DNA of 64,000 bases from UBA5209 sp034002865 (lineage in GTDB: Bacteria; Patescibacteriota; Dojkabacteria; SC72). The stretch's first letter is position 1, and the number at the start of each line of letters is the position of its first letter. Below, piece after piece: positions 1-7,880 of the stretch. The notes under the pieces are model-generated. The model was given only the letters and a program-made list of their open reading frames with translations, did not search any database and had not been told where the DNA came from. The position numbers and the translations under genes are program-made. The stretch spans positions 1 through 64,000 of the forward strand of contig JAVEZR010000001.1 of assembly GCA_034002865.1 (NCBI GenBank). The letters run 5' to 3'.

Positions 1-1
1 T

Positions 2-109
2 CCTTTTATCTTTCGGAGCAATCCACATTTGACAATAGAGGAATTTAAGAGAGATGGTGTTATAGACAAGATTAAGAAAAGATATCAAAAGTCTCAAAGT
101 CAGGAATAA
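2..109 (+). CDS. C-terminal fragment of an unidentified protein
   Basis: An open frame enters from the left edge and stops at TAA 107-109, giving about 35 residues that end in YQKSQSQE. The visible part is polar, with a lysine-rich tail, and has no membrane segment. I do not recognise a family from so little sequence. The spacer after it (110-249) holds one inverted repeat (TTAAGAA and TTCTTAA around 155-175) and no gene that I can support. It could also be a chance open frame. Confidence 0.4.
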   Translation, partial: PFIFRSNPHLTIEEFKRDGVIDKIKKRYQKSQSQE

Positions 110-249
110 TTTTGTTTAAATGGTGGACATCATATCTAAAAGTTCGAACTCATTAAGAACGTTTATTCTTAAATGGGTGGAATTTTTGAGAATTGACCTA
201 GTTTAATATATCTGCAATAATTCTTTAATATAACTTAATATACAGTCAC

Positions 250-453
250 ATGGCAGATAAAATGATTAAATGTCCCGCTTGCGGAAAAGATATAGCAAGT
301 AGCGCCGATACTTGTCCTTTTTGTGGGGCAAAACAGAAGAAACCTATCTATAATAAATGGTGGTTCTGGGTTTTACTTCCAATTGTAATCCTTTTTAGCA
401 TAGTCTTGTTCATTACTCTTTCTAAAATAATATATTTTGCTGTCAAATATTAG
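250..453 (+). CDS. Small zinc-ribbon membrane protein
   Basis: This 67-residue protein has two CxxC pairs (CPAC at residues 8-11 and CPFC at 22-25), which form a zinc-ribbon knuckle like the zinc_ribbon_2 family. One membrane segment follows at about residues 36-60. The ribbon should lie in the cytoplasm and may bind protein or nucleic acid at the membrane. No partner is evident, since the next gene downstream is the tmRNA on the other strand. The specific function is unknown. Confidence 0.7.
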   Translation: MADKMIKCPACGKDIASSADTCPFCGAKQKKPIYNKWWFWVLLPIVILFSIVLFITLSKIIYFAVKY

Positions 454-497
454 GAATTAATAAAAAGGGGGTTTTGCAAATAAAAGTCCTTACAATG

Positions 498-907
498 TGG
501 AGACGGTGGGAGTTGAACCCACGTCCAAAAGTTAAGAACTGCGTCATTTACAAATCTATTTAGATTTATATAGTCAAACAAAACTAAAAAATCTAACAAA
601 AAGTTCTATTTGCTCAGTAATTATATTCAACTAATACCCCCTACCGACAAGAGATAGTAGATATACCCTAGTAATGACTATCTGAAACCCCTAACTAGGG
701 ATAAGAAATATCAGATACTAACCGAAACTAATCAGTTAGACTTAAGCAAAGTTGTAAGCATATGCAGGTGCAGAGAATGCAGCTACTAGCTTACTTGCAA
801 AAGCGTTAAGTTTGTTTTCTACACTTATCTGTGTTTTAGTTTTACGAACTAAAAAACGATTTGTGACTAACAACCCTTATGACTTCTGTCGAAAGCCCTA
901 CGTCCCC
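498..907 (-). ncRNA. ssrA: tmRNA (ssrA)
   Basis: This is the tRNA-mRNA hybrid that rescues stalled ribosomes and tags the unfinished protein. The 5' end reads GGGGACGTAGG (from 907 down) and pairs with CGTCTCC near 499-505. The T-arm is GTGGGTTCAACTCCCAC. The 3' end stops at the discriminator A (498), and CCA is not encoded. The tag frame ends at TAA 742-744 (minus strand). The best resume codon is GTA at 820-822, giving about 26 residues that begin VENKLNAF and end AYAYNFA. That is long for a tag, and the end is not the usual ALAA. The 5' and 3' ends are clear; the resume codon is inferred. Confidence 0.95.
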
Positions 908-923
908 ATATTCTTAAAGAACG

Positions 924-2147
924 CTATATTATACCACTATTCTTTACTATTTCCGAATAGTATTTAGCACTATCCTTAATATTTCTAGCTTTAGATTCAG
1001 GATCTACAGATATTAATCCAAACTTAGGCCTAAAGCCAGAAGACCATTCGAAATTATCTAACAGAGACCAATGTAAATACCCAATTATATCAACACCATC
1101 TTGCATACAATCGGACATAGCATTTACCGTTTTCTCTATCCACTTTGCCCTATACTCATCCTTAGAGTCTGCCAAACCATTCTCTGTAATCAATATTGGT
1201 AAATGATATCTACTGTGAAGCTCTTCCATAAGGGGGCAGATAAGCTCTGATTTATACCACCAACCGACATCTTTAACCCTATCATCCATCTTCCTTATGC
1301 CTAATATACCTACCCTATGATGAAAGTAGTAATTAAGCCCTATGAAATCAAGATGGTTTTTAACTAAATCAAGCTGTAAGTAACTAGCAAACCATTTAGA
1401 GATATTTGCTACTAAAACATTCCATATATTCCTGTTATATGCCTCTATATATGCGTCATTCTTAGCAAAAGAAACCATAGATTCAGGGTTATACCCCTTT
1501 ATCAACTCATATGTACCTTTATGTACACTTGGAAAAGTAAATATGTAAAACTGTAGGAATCTAAAAATATTTCTCTTGTTAGGAGGCCACTCACCTGTTA
1601 GATATGAACACATAGAGAAGACCTCTGGTTCATTTATCGTAATCCAATACTTAACATCCGAAGATATTGTCTCTAAAACCTGCTTACTCATTCTTAAGAA
1701 ATATCTCTTAAAATCTTTTGCAAATACACCACCCTCATCTCTTAACCAAATAGGTACTGTCCAATGCCAAAGAGTTACTACTGGCTCTATACCGTTTGCT
1801 CTAAGCTCTTTTACTAAATTTTTGTAATATTGCAAGCCCTCAAAATCAAAAACCCCCTTCTCAGGCTCAACTCTAGACCACTCTATAGAAAATCTATACG
1901 CCTTTAAGCCTAACTCCTTTAGAACCTTTACATCCTCTTTGTAATGATTATAGCTATCACATGAATATTTAGAATTAGATCTGTAGTTCTCCTTCCCATA
2001 TTTAAGTTGCTCTTTAGAGAGCTGTGATAGCCTTGAGTCTTCCCATTCACTCCAGTTGTTAGTAAGACCTCCCTCTATCTGATGAGAGGATGTAGCAGCC
2101 CCCCAGAGGAAATCTTTAGGGAATTTAAACTTCTCTCTCTTACTCAT
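924..2147 (-). CDS. Glycoside hydrolase family 1 (beta-glucosidase-like)
   Basis: This enzyme hydrolyses beta-linked sugars by a retaining mechanism. The 407 residues cover the whole TIM barrel. FLWGAATSSHQIEGG lies at residues 13-27, the acid/base TINEP has E173, the nucleophile ITENG has E322, and the sugar-binding W360/E367/W368 cluster is present. The usual family length is 420-480, so it is slightly compact. There is no signal peptide, so it should be cytosolic. The substrate (beta-glucoside, galactoside or another) cannot be read from the sequence, and I see no phospho-sugar transport genes nearby. It lies 20 bp downstream of the TrmH-like gene and is probably cotranscribed with it. Confidence 0.9.
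   Translation of the reverse strand: MSKREKFKFPKDFLWGAATSSHQIEGGLTNNWSEWEDSRLSQLSKEQLKYGKENYRSNSKYSCDSYNHYKEDVKVLKELGLKAYRFSIEWSRVEPEKGVFDFEGLQYYKNLVKELRANGIEPVVTLWHWTVPIWLRDEGGVFAKDFKRYFLRMSKQVLETISSDVKYWITINEPEVFSMCSYLTGEWPPNKRNIFRFLQFYIFTFPSVHKGTYELIKGYNPESMVSFAKNDAYIEAYNRNIWNVLVANISKWFASYLQLDLVKNHLDFIGLNYYFHHRVGILGIRKMDDRVKDVGWWYKSELICPLMEELHSRYHLPILITENGLADSKDEYRAKWIEKTVNAMSDCMQDGVDIIGYLHWSLLDNFEWSSGFRPKFGLISVDPESKARNIKDSAKYYSEIVKNSGII
928..936 (-). promoter_or_regulatory. Extended -10 promoter of the tmRNA
   Basis: On the minus strand the sequence is TGG-TATAAT, an exact extended -10 element about 20 nt before the mature tmRNA 5' end. It lies inside the last codons of the upstream glycosidase gene. 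RNase P would trim the short leader. Confidence 0.65.
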
Positions 2148-2167
2148 ATGGTAAATATTCCTCCAAG

Positions 2168-2893
2168 TTATTCTCTTTTAAATATCTCCCAAAGACTAAT
2201 AGCTGTGGCAACAGAGAGATTTAAAGAATCAATATCCTTTGAATGAGGTATATATATCCCCTCCCCTGTATCTTTAAACTCCTCAGGTAATCCACTAGAC
2301 TCATTACCGTGCACTATTGTAAACGGCCTCTTTATCTCTACCTCTGTAATCTCTTTAGCCCCATTTAACATAAAGGGGTAGATGTTGTTACCACTGTACT
2401 TAGAAGAGTACTCTTCAAAAGAGTTAAAGTATTCAAAGTTAATATGAAAGAGAGAACCCATTGTTGCTCTTACAACCATAGGGTCAAAGATATCTACTGC
2501 TGGCTTTACAATACCTAAATTCTTTAAATTAAAACCTAACATGGTTCTAATGATTGTACCTAGATTACCCTGATTACTTGGATTAACAAGCACTACATGA
2601 TCCTCACCACTTCGTAACTGAGACTCATATTTTTTAAATACCGCTACTACATATGTATTCTCTTTAACAGATATCTTCTCAATAGCTCTATCTGCATATT
2701 CAAAAGGTATCTCTTTCTCATTACAAAGTTTTAAAACCTCCTCTATACCATCACTACCCTCTGAGTCTTTCTTAAGTAAAACTTGATATACACTCTCTGC
2801 TTTATACTTAAGCAAATCTATTACAGGATATGCACCAAATGCATATGAGTATTCAAACTTCTTTTGATATCTTTTAATCTTTGGTAAGTACAT
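2168..2893 (-). CDS. TrmH/SpoU-family RNA 2'-O-methyltransferase
   Basis: This is a SPOUT (knotted) methyltransferase that uses SAM to methylate a ribose 2'-OH in rRNA or tRNA. The three family motifs are visible: NPSNQGNLGTIIR at about 104-116 (N104, R116), HGNESSGL at 195-202, and SLNLSVATAI at 223-232 in the knot. The first 95 residues look like the short substrate-binding domain of RlmB/TsnR-type enzymes. The length of 241 is normal. It ends 1 nt after the stop of the upstream membrane gene, so the genes look cotranscribed. The RNA target is unknown. Confidence 0.88.
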   Translation of the reverse strand: MYLPKIKRYQKKFEYSYAFGAYPVIDLLKYKAESVYQVLLKKDSEGSDGIEEVLKLCNEKEIPFEYADRAIEKISVKENTYVVAVFKKYESQLRSGEDHVVLVNPSNQGNLGTIIRTMLGFNLKNLGIVKPAVDIFDPMVVRATMGSLFHINFEYFNSFEEYSSKYSGNNIYPFMLNGAKEITEVEIKRPFTIVHGNESSGLPEEFKDTGEGIYIPHSKDIDSLNLSVATAISLWEIFKRE

Positions 2894-2894
2894 A

Positions 2895-3848
2895 CTATTT
2901 CTTCCTTAATATATCTTTTAATATCTCATCTACAGAACCTTTACTTTTCGTAATTGCCCACTTCTCATCTCTAAGTATCATATACGCCTCTTCTACCTTC
3001 TTCTTGGTTTCTGTAAGCAGTAGGTTTCTTCTAGTAAGCTCTCTTTGAGTATCCTCCTCACTCTTGTACATCTCATATATGCTGTAAAGGAACCCTATTA
3101 GTAATACAAGGTAGCTAATGAATTTAGCTACTGTAGAGAGATTAAGCATTAGGTAGTATTCAATATTAAGAAATGGTAAGAAGAATATCTGAGAAAGTAT
3201 TGCAAACGTAAGAGAAAATATTAACCAAAAATCAAAACTTCTGTAATATATTCCCCTACCCCTTATATACCCTATCAATGTTAATATATATATCATCATC
3301 GCTACTGTCTGCCCTATTATCGCAAATATATACTCTTTCTGATTACTAAATATACTTGAAAAGATGGATATTACGATTGTAAATACTGTAAAAAGAAGAA
3401 GTATTGCAACAAGAACAAACCTCTCATTCATACTCTTCTTCCTATGCTCCTCTCTTACAAAAATCCAACTAAGGAAAAAAGTTAGAGCAAGAAATACTCT
3501 TGAGAATACTACACTGTTAGGGAATATCTCTGCATTACTAACATTAAACAGATCTGTAAATATATTTAGTGTGAGTAATATATGGAAAACATCCAATGTT
3601 GCTACTACTACAAACCCTATACCTAAAAGTAAGTAATTAAAGGAGTTTTTCTTTGTAAAAAATCTTAGTAGTGCTAATGTCCCAATGAAGAAGGCAAATA
3701 TACCTGCTAAAAGATCCACTATCAATTGAAAATCCTGTATCCACTTTAAACTACCAGCTACATATCCAAAGATCAGAAAGAATATTACAGTAAGAAGGAT
3801 AGCTATTTCTTTCTTTTTAACATCTCTTTTTGTAAATTTCTGTATCAT
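2895..3848 (-). CDS. MASE3-like multi-spanning membrane sensor without output domain
   Basis: About seven to eight hydrophobic segments fill residues 15-255. The signature TLDVFHILL (D86, H89) resembles the MASE3 membrane-associated sensor domain that sits in front of histidine kinases and diguanylate cyclases. A charged coiled-coil tail (about 257-317) follows, and the protein then stops without a kinase, GGDEF or other catalytic domain. It may pass a signal through the coiled coil to a partner. The atypical response regulator at 5961 is one candidate, but that is inference only. An untruncated homologue with a kinase domain would make this a decayed gene. Confidence 0.6.
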   Translation of the reverse strand: MIQKFTKRDVKKKEIAILLTVIFFLIFGYVAGSLKWIQDFQLIVDLLAGIFAFFIGTLALLRFFTKKNSFNYLLLGIGFVVVATLDVFHILLTLNIFTDLFNVSNAEIFPNSVVFSRVFLALTFFLSWIFVREEHRKKSMNERFVLVAILLLFTVFTIVISIFSSIFSNQKEYIFAIIGQTVAMMIYILTLIGYIRGRGIYYRSFDFWLIFSLTFAILSQIFFLPFLNIEYYLMLNLSTVAKFISYLVLLIGFLYSIYEMYKSEEDTQRELTRRNLLLTETKKKVEEAYMILRDEKWAITKSKGSVDEILKDILRKK

Positions 3849-3857
3849 ACAAACATT

Positions 3858-4373
3858 CTAATACATGAGTTTAGAAAAAGATATTTTTTCATTTCTCTCT
3901 GCATGTGGAGCACATACTGTTACATATCCTTTCTGATTCTGTGATATGTAGTAACCTGTTCCATTAATGGATATAAAGAGAGGATCTTGCGGCATTACAA
4001 CTAACTTCTCTGAGTTTTCATCATTAAGAAATGTCATATCTACTAAATCTGTACAGTTAGATGACCCTGTTTTACATATTTCGTTTCCATAGCTTACACA
4101 TACTTCACTCTTTGGAATTGCTGCATGTATGATTCCATACTGATTGTTATGTGCACTTACTAAAGAGAGTATGGATGATATATCTGCACTTCTTTTCATA
4201 TTCCTTGCCTCTGCTGCTTCTTTACTTGGGTTTATTATTAAAAGTGCAAAGAGAGCAATCATAGCTATCACAGAGAGTATGGTTAATATTTCTAAGGTTT
4301 TAAATCTTCCCTCTTTAACCTTTTTTATAGGTACAAAGTTTATTGTTTCAATATTACGAATACTATTTTCCAT
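3858..4373 (-). CDS. Type IV pilin-like (pseudopilin) protein
   Basis: The N-terminus matches the class III signal of type IV pilins: a basic leader, then FKTLEILTILSVIAMIALFALL, with glutamate at position +5 after the likely cleavage site, then a single hydrophobic helix and a polar globular domain with three cysteines. The residue before the cleavage site is R (GR-F) rather than the usual G. I chose the ATG at 4371-4373. A -10-like TATTAT (4380-4385) sits 6 nt upstream of it and overlaps the alternative longer start at 4388. The role would be a pilus or secretion pseudopilus subunit, cleaved by a prepilin peptidase that is not in this window. Confidence 0.7.
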   Translation of the reverse strand: MENSIRNIETINFVPIKKVKEGRFKTLEILTILSVIAMIALFALLIINPSKEAAEARNMKRSADISSILSLVSAHNNQYGIIHAAIPKSEVCVSYGNEICKTGSSNCTDLVDMTFLNDENSEKLVVMPQDPLFISINGTGYYISQNQKGYVTVCAPHAERNEKISFSKLMY

Positions 4374-4469
4374 ATCTACATAATACATAAAAGTAGAGTT
4401 TCTTTACATAGCGCAAACACGTACCTATAGAATGATAGCGGGTTAGATATAGTAATATAGATTACAATT

Positions 4470-4590
4470 ATGCCTTGGGCATGGGGTTTTTATTGTTATC
4501 CACAATGTGAATGCTCAAGTGGATAGTGGGCAGTAAAAATTACAACAGGACATAGTTGATGTTAAAAAGAGTATAGAGGAGTTAAGATAA
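4470..4590 (+). pseudogene. Possible remnant of a small W/C-rich protein gene
   Basis: ATG 4470 opens an 18-codon frame rich in Trp, Cys, Tyr and Pro (starts MPWAWGFYCYPQ) that stops at TAG 4524. In the +1 frame just beyond, the sequence encodes DIVDVKKSIEELR and a stop at 4588. Short proteins with a W/G/P-rich head and a charged helical tail are common in archaea and CPR. The two halves in different frames suggest a frameshifted remnant. It could equally be chance. The remainder of the 4389-4617 spacer holds nothing that I recognise apart from a TTATCCACA 9-mer at 4496. Confidence 0.25.
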
Positions 4591-4617
4591 TATAAAACCA
4601 AAATTTTAGATTAAATA

Positions 4618-4703
4618 CGGAGAGGGTGGGATTCGAACCCACGGTACGCAAAACGTACAGCACTTTTCGAGAGTACCCTATTCGACCACTCTAGCACCTC
4701 TCC
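4618..4703 (-). tRNA. tRNA-Ser (anticodon CGA)
   Basis: On the minus strand, GGAGAGG at the 5' end pairs with CCTCTCC, with discriminator G. The anticodon arm GTACT-CTCGAAA-AGTGC gives anticodon CGA, which reads UCG. A long variable arm (GTACGTTTTGCGTAC) marks class II serine tRNA. The T-arm is GTGGGTTCGAATCCCAC. CCA is not encoded, unlike in the two tRNAs at 15 kb. Confidence 0.95.
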
Positions 4704-4712
4704 AGTAGTGTA

Positions 4713-4721
4713 ATTATACCA
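4713..4721 (-). promoter_or_regulatory. Extended -10 promoter of tRNA-Ser
   Basis: TGG-TATAAT on the minus strand lies 9 nt upstream of the mature tRNA 5' end. It is the same extended -10 form as at the tmRNA, valS, rnj and dnaG. Confidence 0.6.
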
Positions 4722-4798
4722 AAGCCTGGGATAATAATATATTGGAATATAGGGATTTCTGTTAATTTTACTAAGCTATGGGATTGCCAAGCCAGGCT

Positions 4799-5491
4799 TT
4801 AAATATCCTCAAAAGGTATGTAATCACCATAGTTAAGCCTATCTATTCTACCCTGCTTTCTTACGTCTTTGTAAACCACTTTCTCCTGTAAGAGAACAAA
4901 TATAGCATCCTTATCCGCCTCACCAAGAAGAAGTATTAAAGCTTTGGGATACCTTAGTCTAGTTTCTACTATTAGTAGATACTGACCATTCTTAATTGAA
5001 AACCAGAAGTTATCTAACATGAACCATTCATATAGCCTATTACCTGTATCTATACCTCTTGCCGTTATCTTATGTGTTACTGTTGTAGGTTTGTTTGTAC
5101 CAGCTACATAGATAAAGAAGAGTAAGGCTATTAAACTTGCCATAAGTAAGTACTGTCCTAAGACTGCAAGAAAGAGTACAAAGAAAAGATAGAGGGCTAA
5201 TACATACCTAAAACTCTTGTTATCAAACTTAAACTCATACCTATCAGGAGATTCCCATTCAAAAAGCTTAATATTTTGTACTACCTTTTTAGTAGGAAGA
5301 TCACTTTCTTCAAGTACTAATTCTTTTTCTACTACCTTTTTTCTCTTCTCTGCTTTGCTCCTTACAATAACTTCCTGTTTAATTCTCTGTATCTCTTCTT
5401 CTTTCTCTCTTAAAGACATCTCACCAGATATGATTTTGGCTATTTCAGAAAATTCGTTCTTAAGAAAATTTTTACTCTTACTCTCTTTCAT
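4799..5491 (-). CDS. Membrane protein with coiled-coil head and PH-like tail, function unknown
   Basis: The 230 residues divide into a charged, helical N-terminal stretch (about 1-75), a hydrophobic hairpin of two membrane segments (about 92-131), and a beta-rich C-terminal domain that could be PH-like. No catalytic motif is visible. I do not recognise the family with confidence. An exact TATAAT (5500-5505) sits 8 nt before the start codon, with no Shine-Dalgarno. The gene downstream on the minus strand is tRNA-Ser. Confidence 0.65.
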   Translation of the reverse strand: MKESKSKNFLKNEFSEIAKIISGEMSLREKEEEIQRIKQEVIVRSKAEKRKKVVEKELVLEESDLPTKKVVQNIKLFEWESPDRYEFKFDNKSFRYVLALYLFFVLFLAVLGQYLLMASLIALLFFIYVAGTNKPTTVTHKITARGIDTGNRLYEWFMLDNFWFSIKNGQYLLIVETRLRYPKALILLLGEADKDAIFVLLQEKVVYKDVRKQGRIDRLNYGDYIPFEDI

Positions 5492-5517
5492 ATATGACTA
5501 TTATATTGATAATTCTA

Positions 5518-5916
5518 TTAGATAACAAACAGGGCTATTAAGATAATTGTTAGAATACCCAACCCCCAATATATATCTAGTATGTGGAAGAAATTTAACA
5601 TAATTACAAGAAATATACCTACTGTAATTAATACCCCTACTTTCACGATATACAGTTTAAGATCATCTGTATTCTCTTTTTTAAGTATTAATGTTAATAC
5701 TCCATACATTATTAAGCATGTAATAGATGAAAACATAGTGAAGAGAAGAAGAGAGAAAACTAATATATTAAGCCAATCATACTCTCCAAGAGTGTTAAGA
5801 GGTAAGAAGCTCTCTATTGAGAATAAATACAACAGAATAGTAACAGAGAATATCCCTAGGAAAAGTAATGTTATCAAGAATTTAATATTTCTATCTCTAT
5901 AAGTTTTTTCATCCAC
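5518..5916 (-). CDS. Small four-helix membrane protein
   Basis: The 132 residues are mostly hydrophobic, with about four membrane segments (near 13-32, 46-70, 88-107 and 111-131) and a short cytoplasmic head, MDEKTYRDR. No family motif is recognised. It ends 26 bp upstream of the 4799-5491 gene on the same strand, so the two may be cotranscribed. It is divergent from the response regulator at 5961. Confidence 0.6.
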   Translation of the reverse strand: MDEKTYRDRNIKFLITLLFLGIFSVTILLYLFSIESFLPLNTLGEYDWLNILVFSLLLFTMFSSITCLIMYGVLTLILKKENTDDLKLYIVKVGVLITVGIFLVIMLNFFHILDIYWGLGILTIILIALFVI

Positions 5917-5960
5917 TTCTTTAAACCCTATTCTTAGAAATTAACTTTATTTTTCTTTCA

Positions 5961-6689
5961 ATGAATATCTTAATTATAGATAAATCTAAAACTATTTCAT
6001 ACATAATTAAAAAGAGTCTGATTGCATATGGATATAATATTAGTGAAGATGGTACAGATTTTAATAGTGAGAACCTTTTAAAAAGAAATCTGTTTGAAAT
6101 TTTAATATTGGATACTAATCTCTCAGGTAAGTACTGTACTGTAGATATCTTAAAGAAAACTAAAAGTACTAAAGATTGTGATTGTAAGATCTTAGGTATA
6201 TGTAGTACTGGTAATTGGAGAGATAAGGTGAACTTTTTAAATAATGGAGGGGATGATGTACTCTCCTACCCTTTCCCTATGCAAGAGTTGATTGCAAGGA
6301 TACAGTCTTTACTTAGAAGACCTAATAGCTATATAGATTCTCAGATGTATATTGGTGATGTAGTTCTGGATACAAGGAATAAGACAGTATCTGTTAAACA
6401 GCAAGATGTTGATTTAAGGAAAAAAGAGTATGAGTTACTAGAGTATCTAATGAGGAATAGGAATAGGACTGTAAGTAGATGTGAGCTACTAGATCATGTG
6501 TGGGATTATAGAAGCTATACAGGTTCAAATACCGTTGATGTTCATGTAAAGAGGATTAGAGACAAGATTGTAAATAAATCTCTAATTGAGACTGTACATG
6601 GACAGGGTTATAGAATTAAAGATAGAAAAAACCTTAAAGCATCATCGGCATTACAAGATGAACAAAATTCGGATCCTGATCAATCTTAA
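5961..6689 (+). CDS. OmpR/PhoB-family response regulator with atypical receiver
   Basis: An N-terminal receiver domain (1-120) is followed by a winged-helix DNA-binding domain (about 128-219, with the typical NTVDVHVKRIRDKI and HGQGYRI). The phosphoacceptor D51 is present (ILDTNLSG). The second acidic-pocket residue is K8, and the conserved lysine of the KPF motif is Y103 (SYPF), so normal phosphorylation chemistry is doubtful. No histidine kinase is adjacent. The last 19 residues extend past the usual winged-helix end and are encoded antisense to the end of dnaN (56-bp tail overlap). It may act as an orphan regulator near the origin. Confidence 0.85.
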   Translation: MNILIIDKSKTISYIIKKSLIAYGYNISEDGTDFNSENLLKRNLFEILILDTNLSGKYCTVDILKKTKSTKDCDCKILGICSTGNWRDKVNFLNNGGDDVLSYPFPMQELIARIQSLLRRPNSYIDSQMYIGDVVLDTRNKTVSVKQQDVDLRKKEYELLEYLMRNRNRTVSRCELLDHVWDYRSYTGSNTVDVHVKRIRDKIVNKSLIETVHGQGYRIKDRKNLKASSALQDEQNSDPDQS

Positions 6690-7755
6690 ATACTCCTGGT
6701 TTAACAGTTTCGCTACATTCAAATATTATATCCTCAGAATCAAGATGATTTAAAATATCAGAGAGTAATCTAGAGCTAAACGCTATCTTAAGTGAATCAC
6801 CCTCTATACTGCCTTTGAATGTACTCTTGTTACTACCTAGATCTGTTTGTGTAGCAGAGAGTGTAATACTATCAGATTTTGAATCAATATCTAATATTAG
6901 TTTATTACCTAATACACTCTTTGCAATTATATTTGTAATCTTAAGAGAGTTAAGGAAATCATTCTTACTAATCTTAGCTACTGTCTTATATCCAGTAGGT
7001 ATAATCTGTCGATATTCAGGGAACTGCCCATCTATTAATCTAGATACTAGATCTATATCACTATATCTAAAGAGTATCTGATTCCTATCCTCTATTAAAT
7101 GTAACTCTACAATACTCTCATCCCCTACCTCCGTTACTATATGTGCTAATTCAAGTAGTGCTTTAACAGGCACCAATACATTGATATCTTTCTCTGCACT
7201 AGAATCTAACTTTATAATCTGTCTTGAGAGTCTTAATCCATCTGTACCAACAAATGAAATACTGTCTCCAGATACCTCTAGTAGAATACCTGTAAGTACA
7301 GGTTTAATATCATCTGTAGCTGCAGCAAAAGCAACTCTGTTAACAGCCTTTACTAGTAACTCTTTAGAGATCTTAAGAAGAGGTTTCTTATCTACTACAG
7401 TAGCAACCTCAGGAAAATCATCAGCTGGCATAGTGTTTAAACTGGCAAAGTTTCCAGTACTAGATATATTAAAATTCTGATTATCTAAAGTAACATCAAT
7501 AACCTCACTTGGTACACTGTTAACAAACTCTGTTAACTGTTTTGCAGGTACTGTAATCTTACCTTCAGATTTAACATCAGCCCCTATCCATGTATTAACC
7601 CCTATCTCTAAATCTGTTGCTGTAATAATTAGCTTACCTTTATTACTTTCGAATTGAACATTGTTAAGTATAGGTAAACCTGGTTTACTGCTTACTACTC
7701 TACTTATAATATTGAGATACTTAGCGAAAGTATCTTGATTACATGTAAATTGCAT
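6634..7755 (-). CDS. dnaN: DNA polymerase III beta subunit (sliding clamp)
   Basis: This ring-shaped processivity clamp holds the replicative polymerase on DNA and recruits repair enzymes. The 373 residues form three repeated clamp domains, beginning MQFTCNQDTFAKYLNIISRVV and ending FVHLVMPMML, close to the usual LMPMRL end. Family length is 365-390. It lies downstream of dnaA on the same strand, across an oriC-like spacer, the classic dnaA-oriC-dnaN order. Its 3' end overlaps the response regulator gene tail to tail by 56 bp. Confidence 0.97.
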   Translation of the reverse strand: MQFTCNQDTFAKYLNIISRVVSSKPGLPILNNVQFESNKGKLIITATDLEIGVNTWIGADVKSEGKITVPAKQLTEFVNSVPSEVIDVTLDNQNFNISSTGNFASLNTMPADDFPEVATVVDKKPLLKISKELLVKAVNRVAFAAATDDIKPVLTGILLEVSGDSISFVGTDGLRLSRQIIKLDSSAEKDINVLVPVKALLELAHIVTEVGDESIVELHLIEDRNQILFRYSDIDLVSRLIDGQFPEYRQIIPTGYKTVAKISKNDFLNSLKITNIIAKSVLGNKLILDIDSKSDSITLSATQTDLGSNKSTFKGSIEGDSLKIAFSSRLLSDILNHLDSEDIIFECSETVKPGVFKIDQDPNFVHLVMPMML

Positions 7756-7852
7756 ATTAAATATATCTAAGATTATATAGTTAGGCAGTAACTATTATAT
7801 TCTACTCAATCTTGTCTCTGTTTTCTACTCTTTTATTAATATAAATATTAAG

Positions 7853-7867
7853 TAGTAGTAGTAGTAG
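7853..7867 (-). repeat. DnaA-trio element (five TAG triplets)
   Basis: (TAG)5 on the plus strand reads CTA five times on the minus strand. It follows a DnaA-box-like TTATCTACA and a 4-nt CTCT spacer, and it runs into AT-rich DNA. DnaA-trios (3'-GAT-5' repeats) load DnaA on single-stranded DNA during unwinding in Bacillus subtilis. Confidence 0.6.
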
Positions 7868-7871
7868 AGAG

Positions 7872-7880
7872 TGTAGATAA
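7872..7880 (-). promoter_or_regulatory. DnaA-box-like site next to the trios
   Basis: TTATCTACA on the minus strand differs from the consensus TTATCCACA at one position. It lies 4 nt from the TAG triplets, in the position of the last DnaA box in a basal unwinding system. Confidence 0.5.

Noticed and set aside
4496..4504. Perfect TTATCCACA as part of the origin
   Set aside because: A single site 3.3 kb away, with no cluster, probably chance in AT-rich DNA.
7853..7867. TAG repeats as a simple microsatellite
   Set aside because: Position beside a DnaA-box-like site and AT-rich DNA in the dnaA-dnaN spacer fits a DnaA-trio better, although slippage cannot be excluded.
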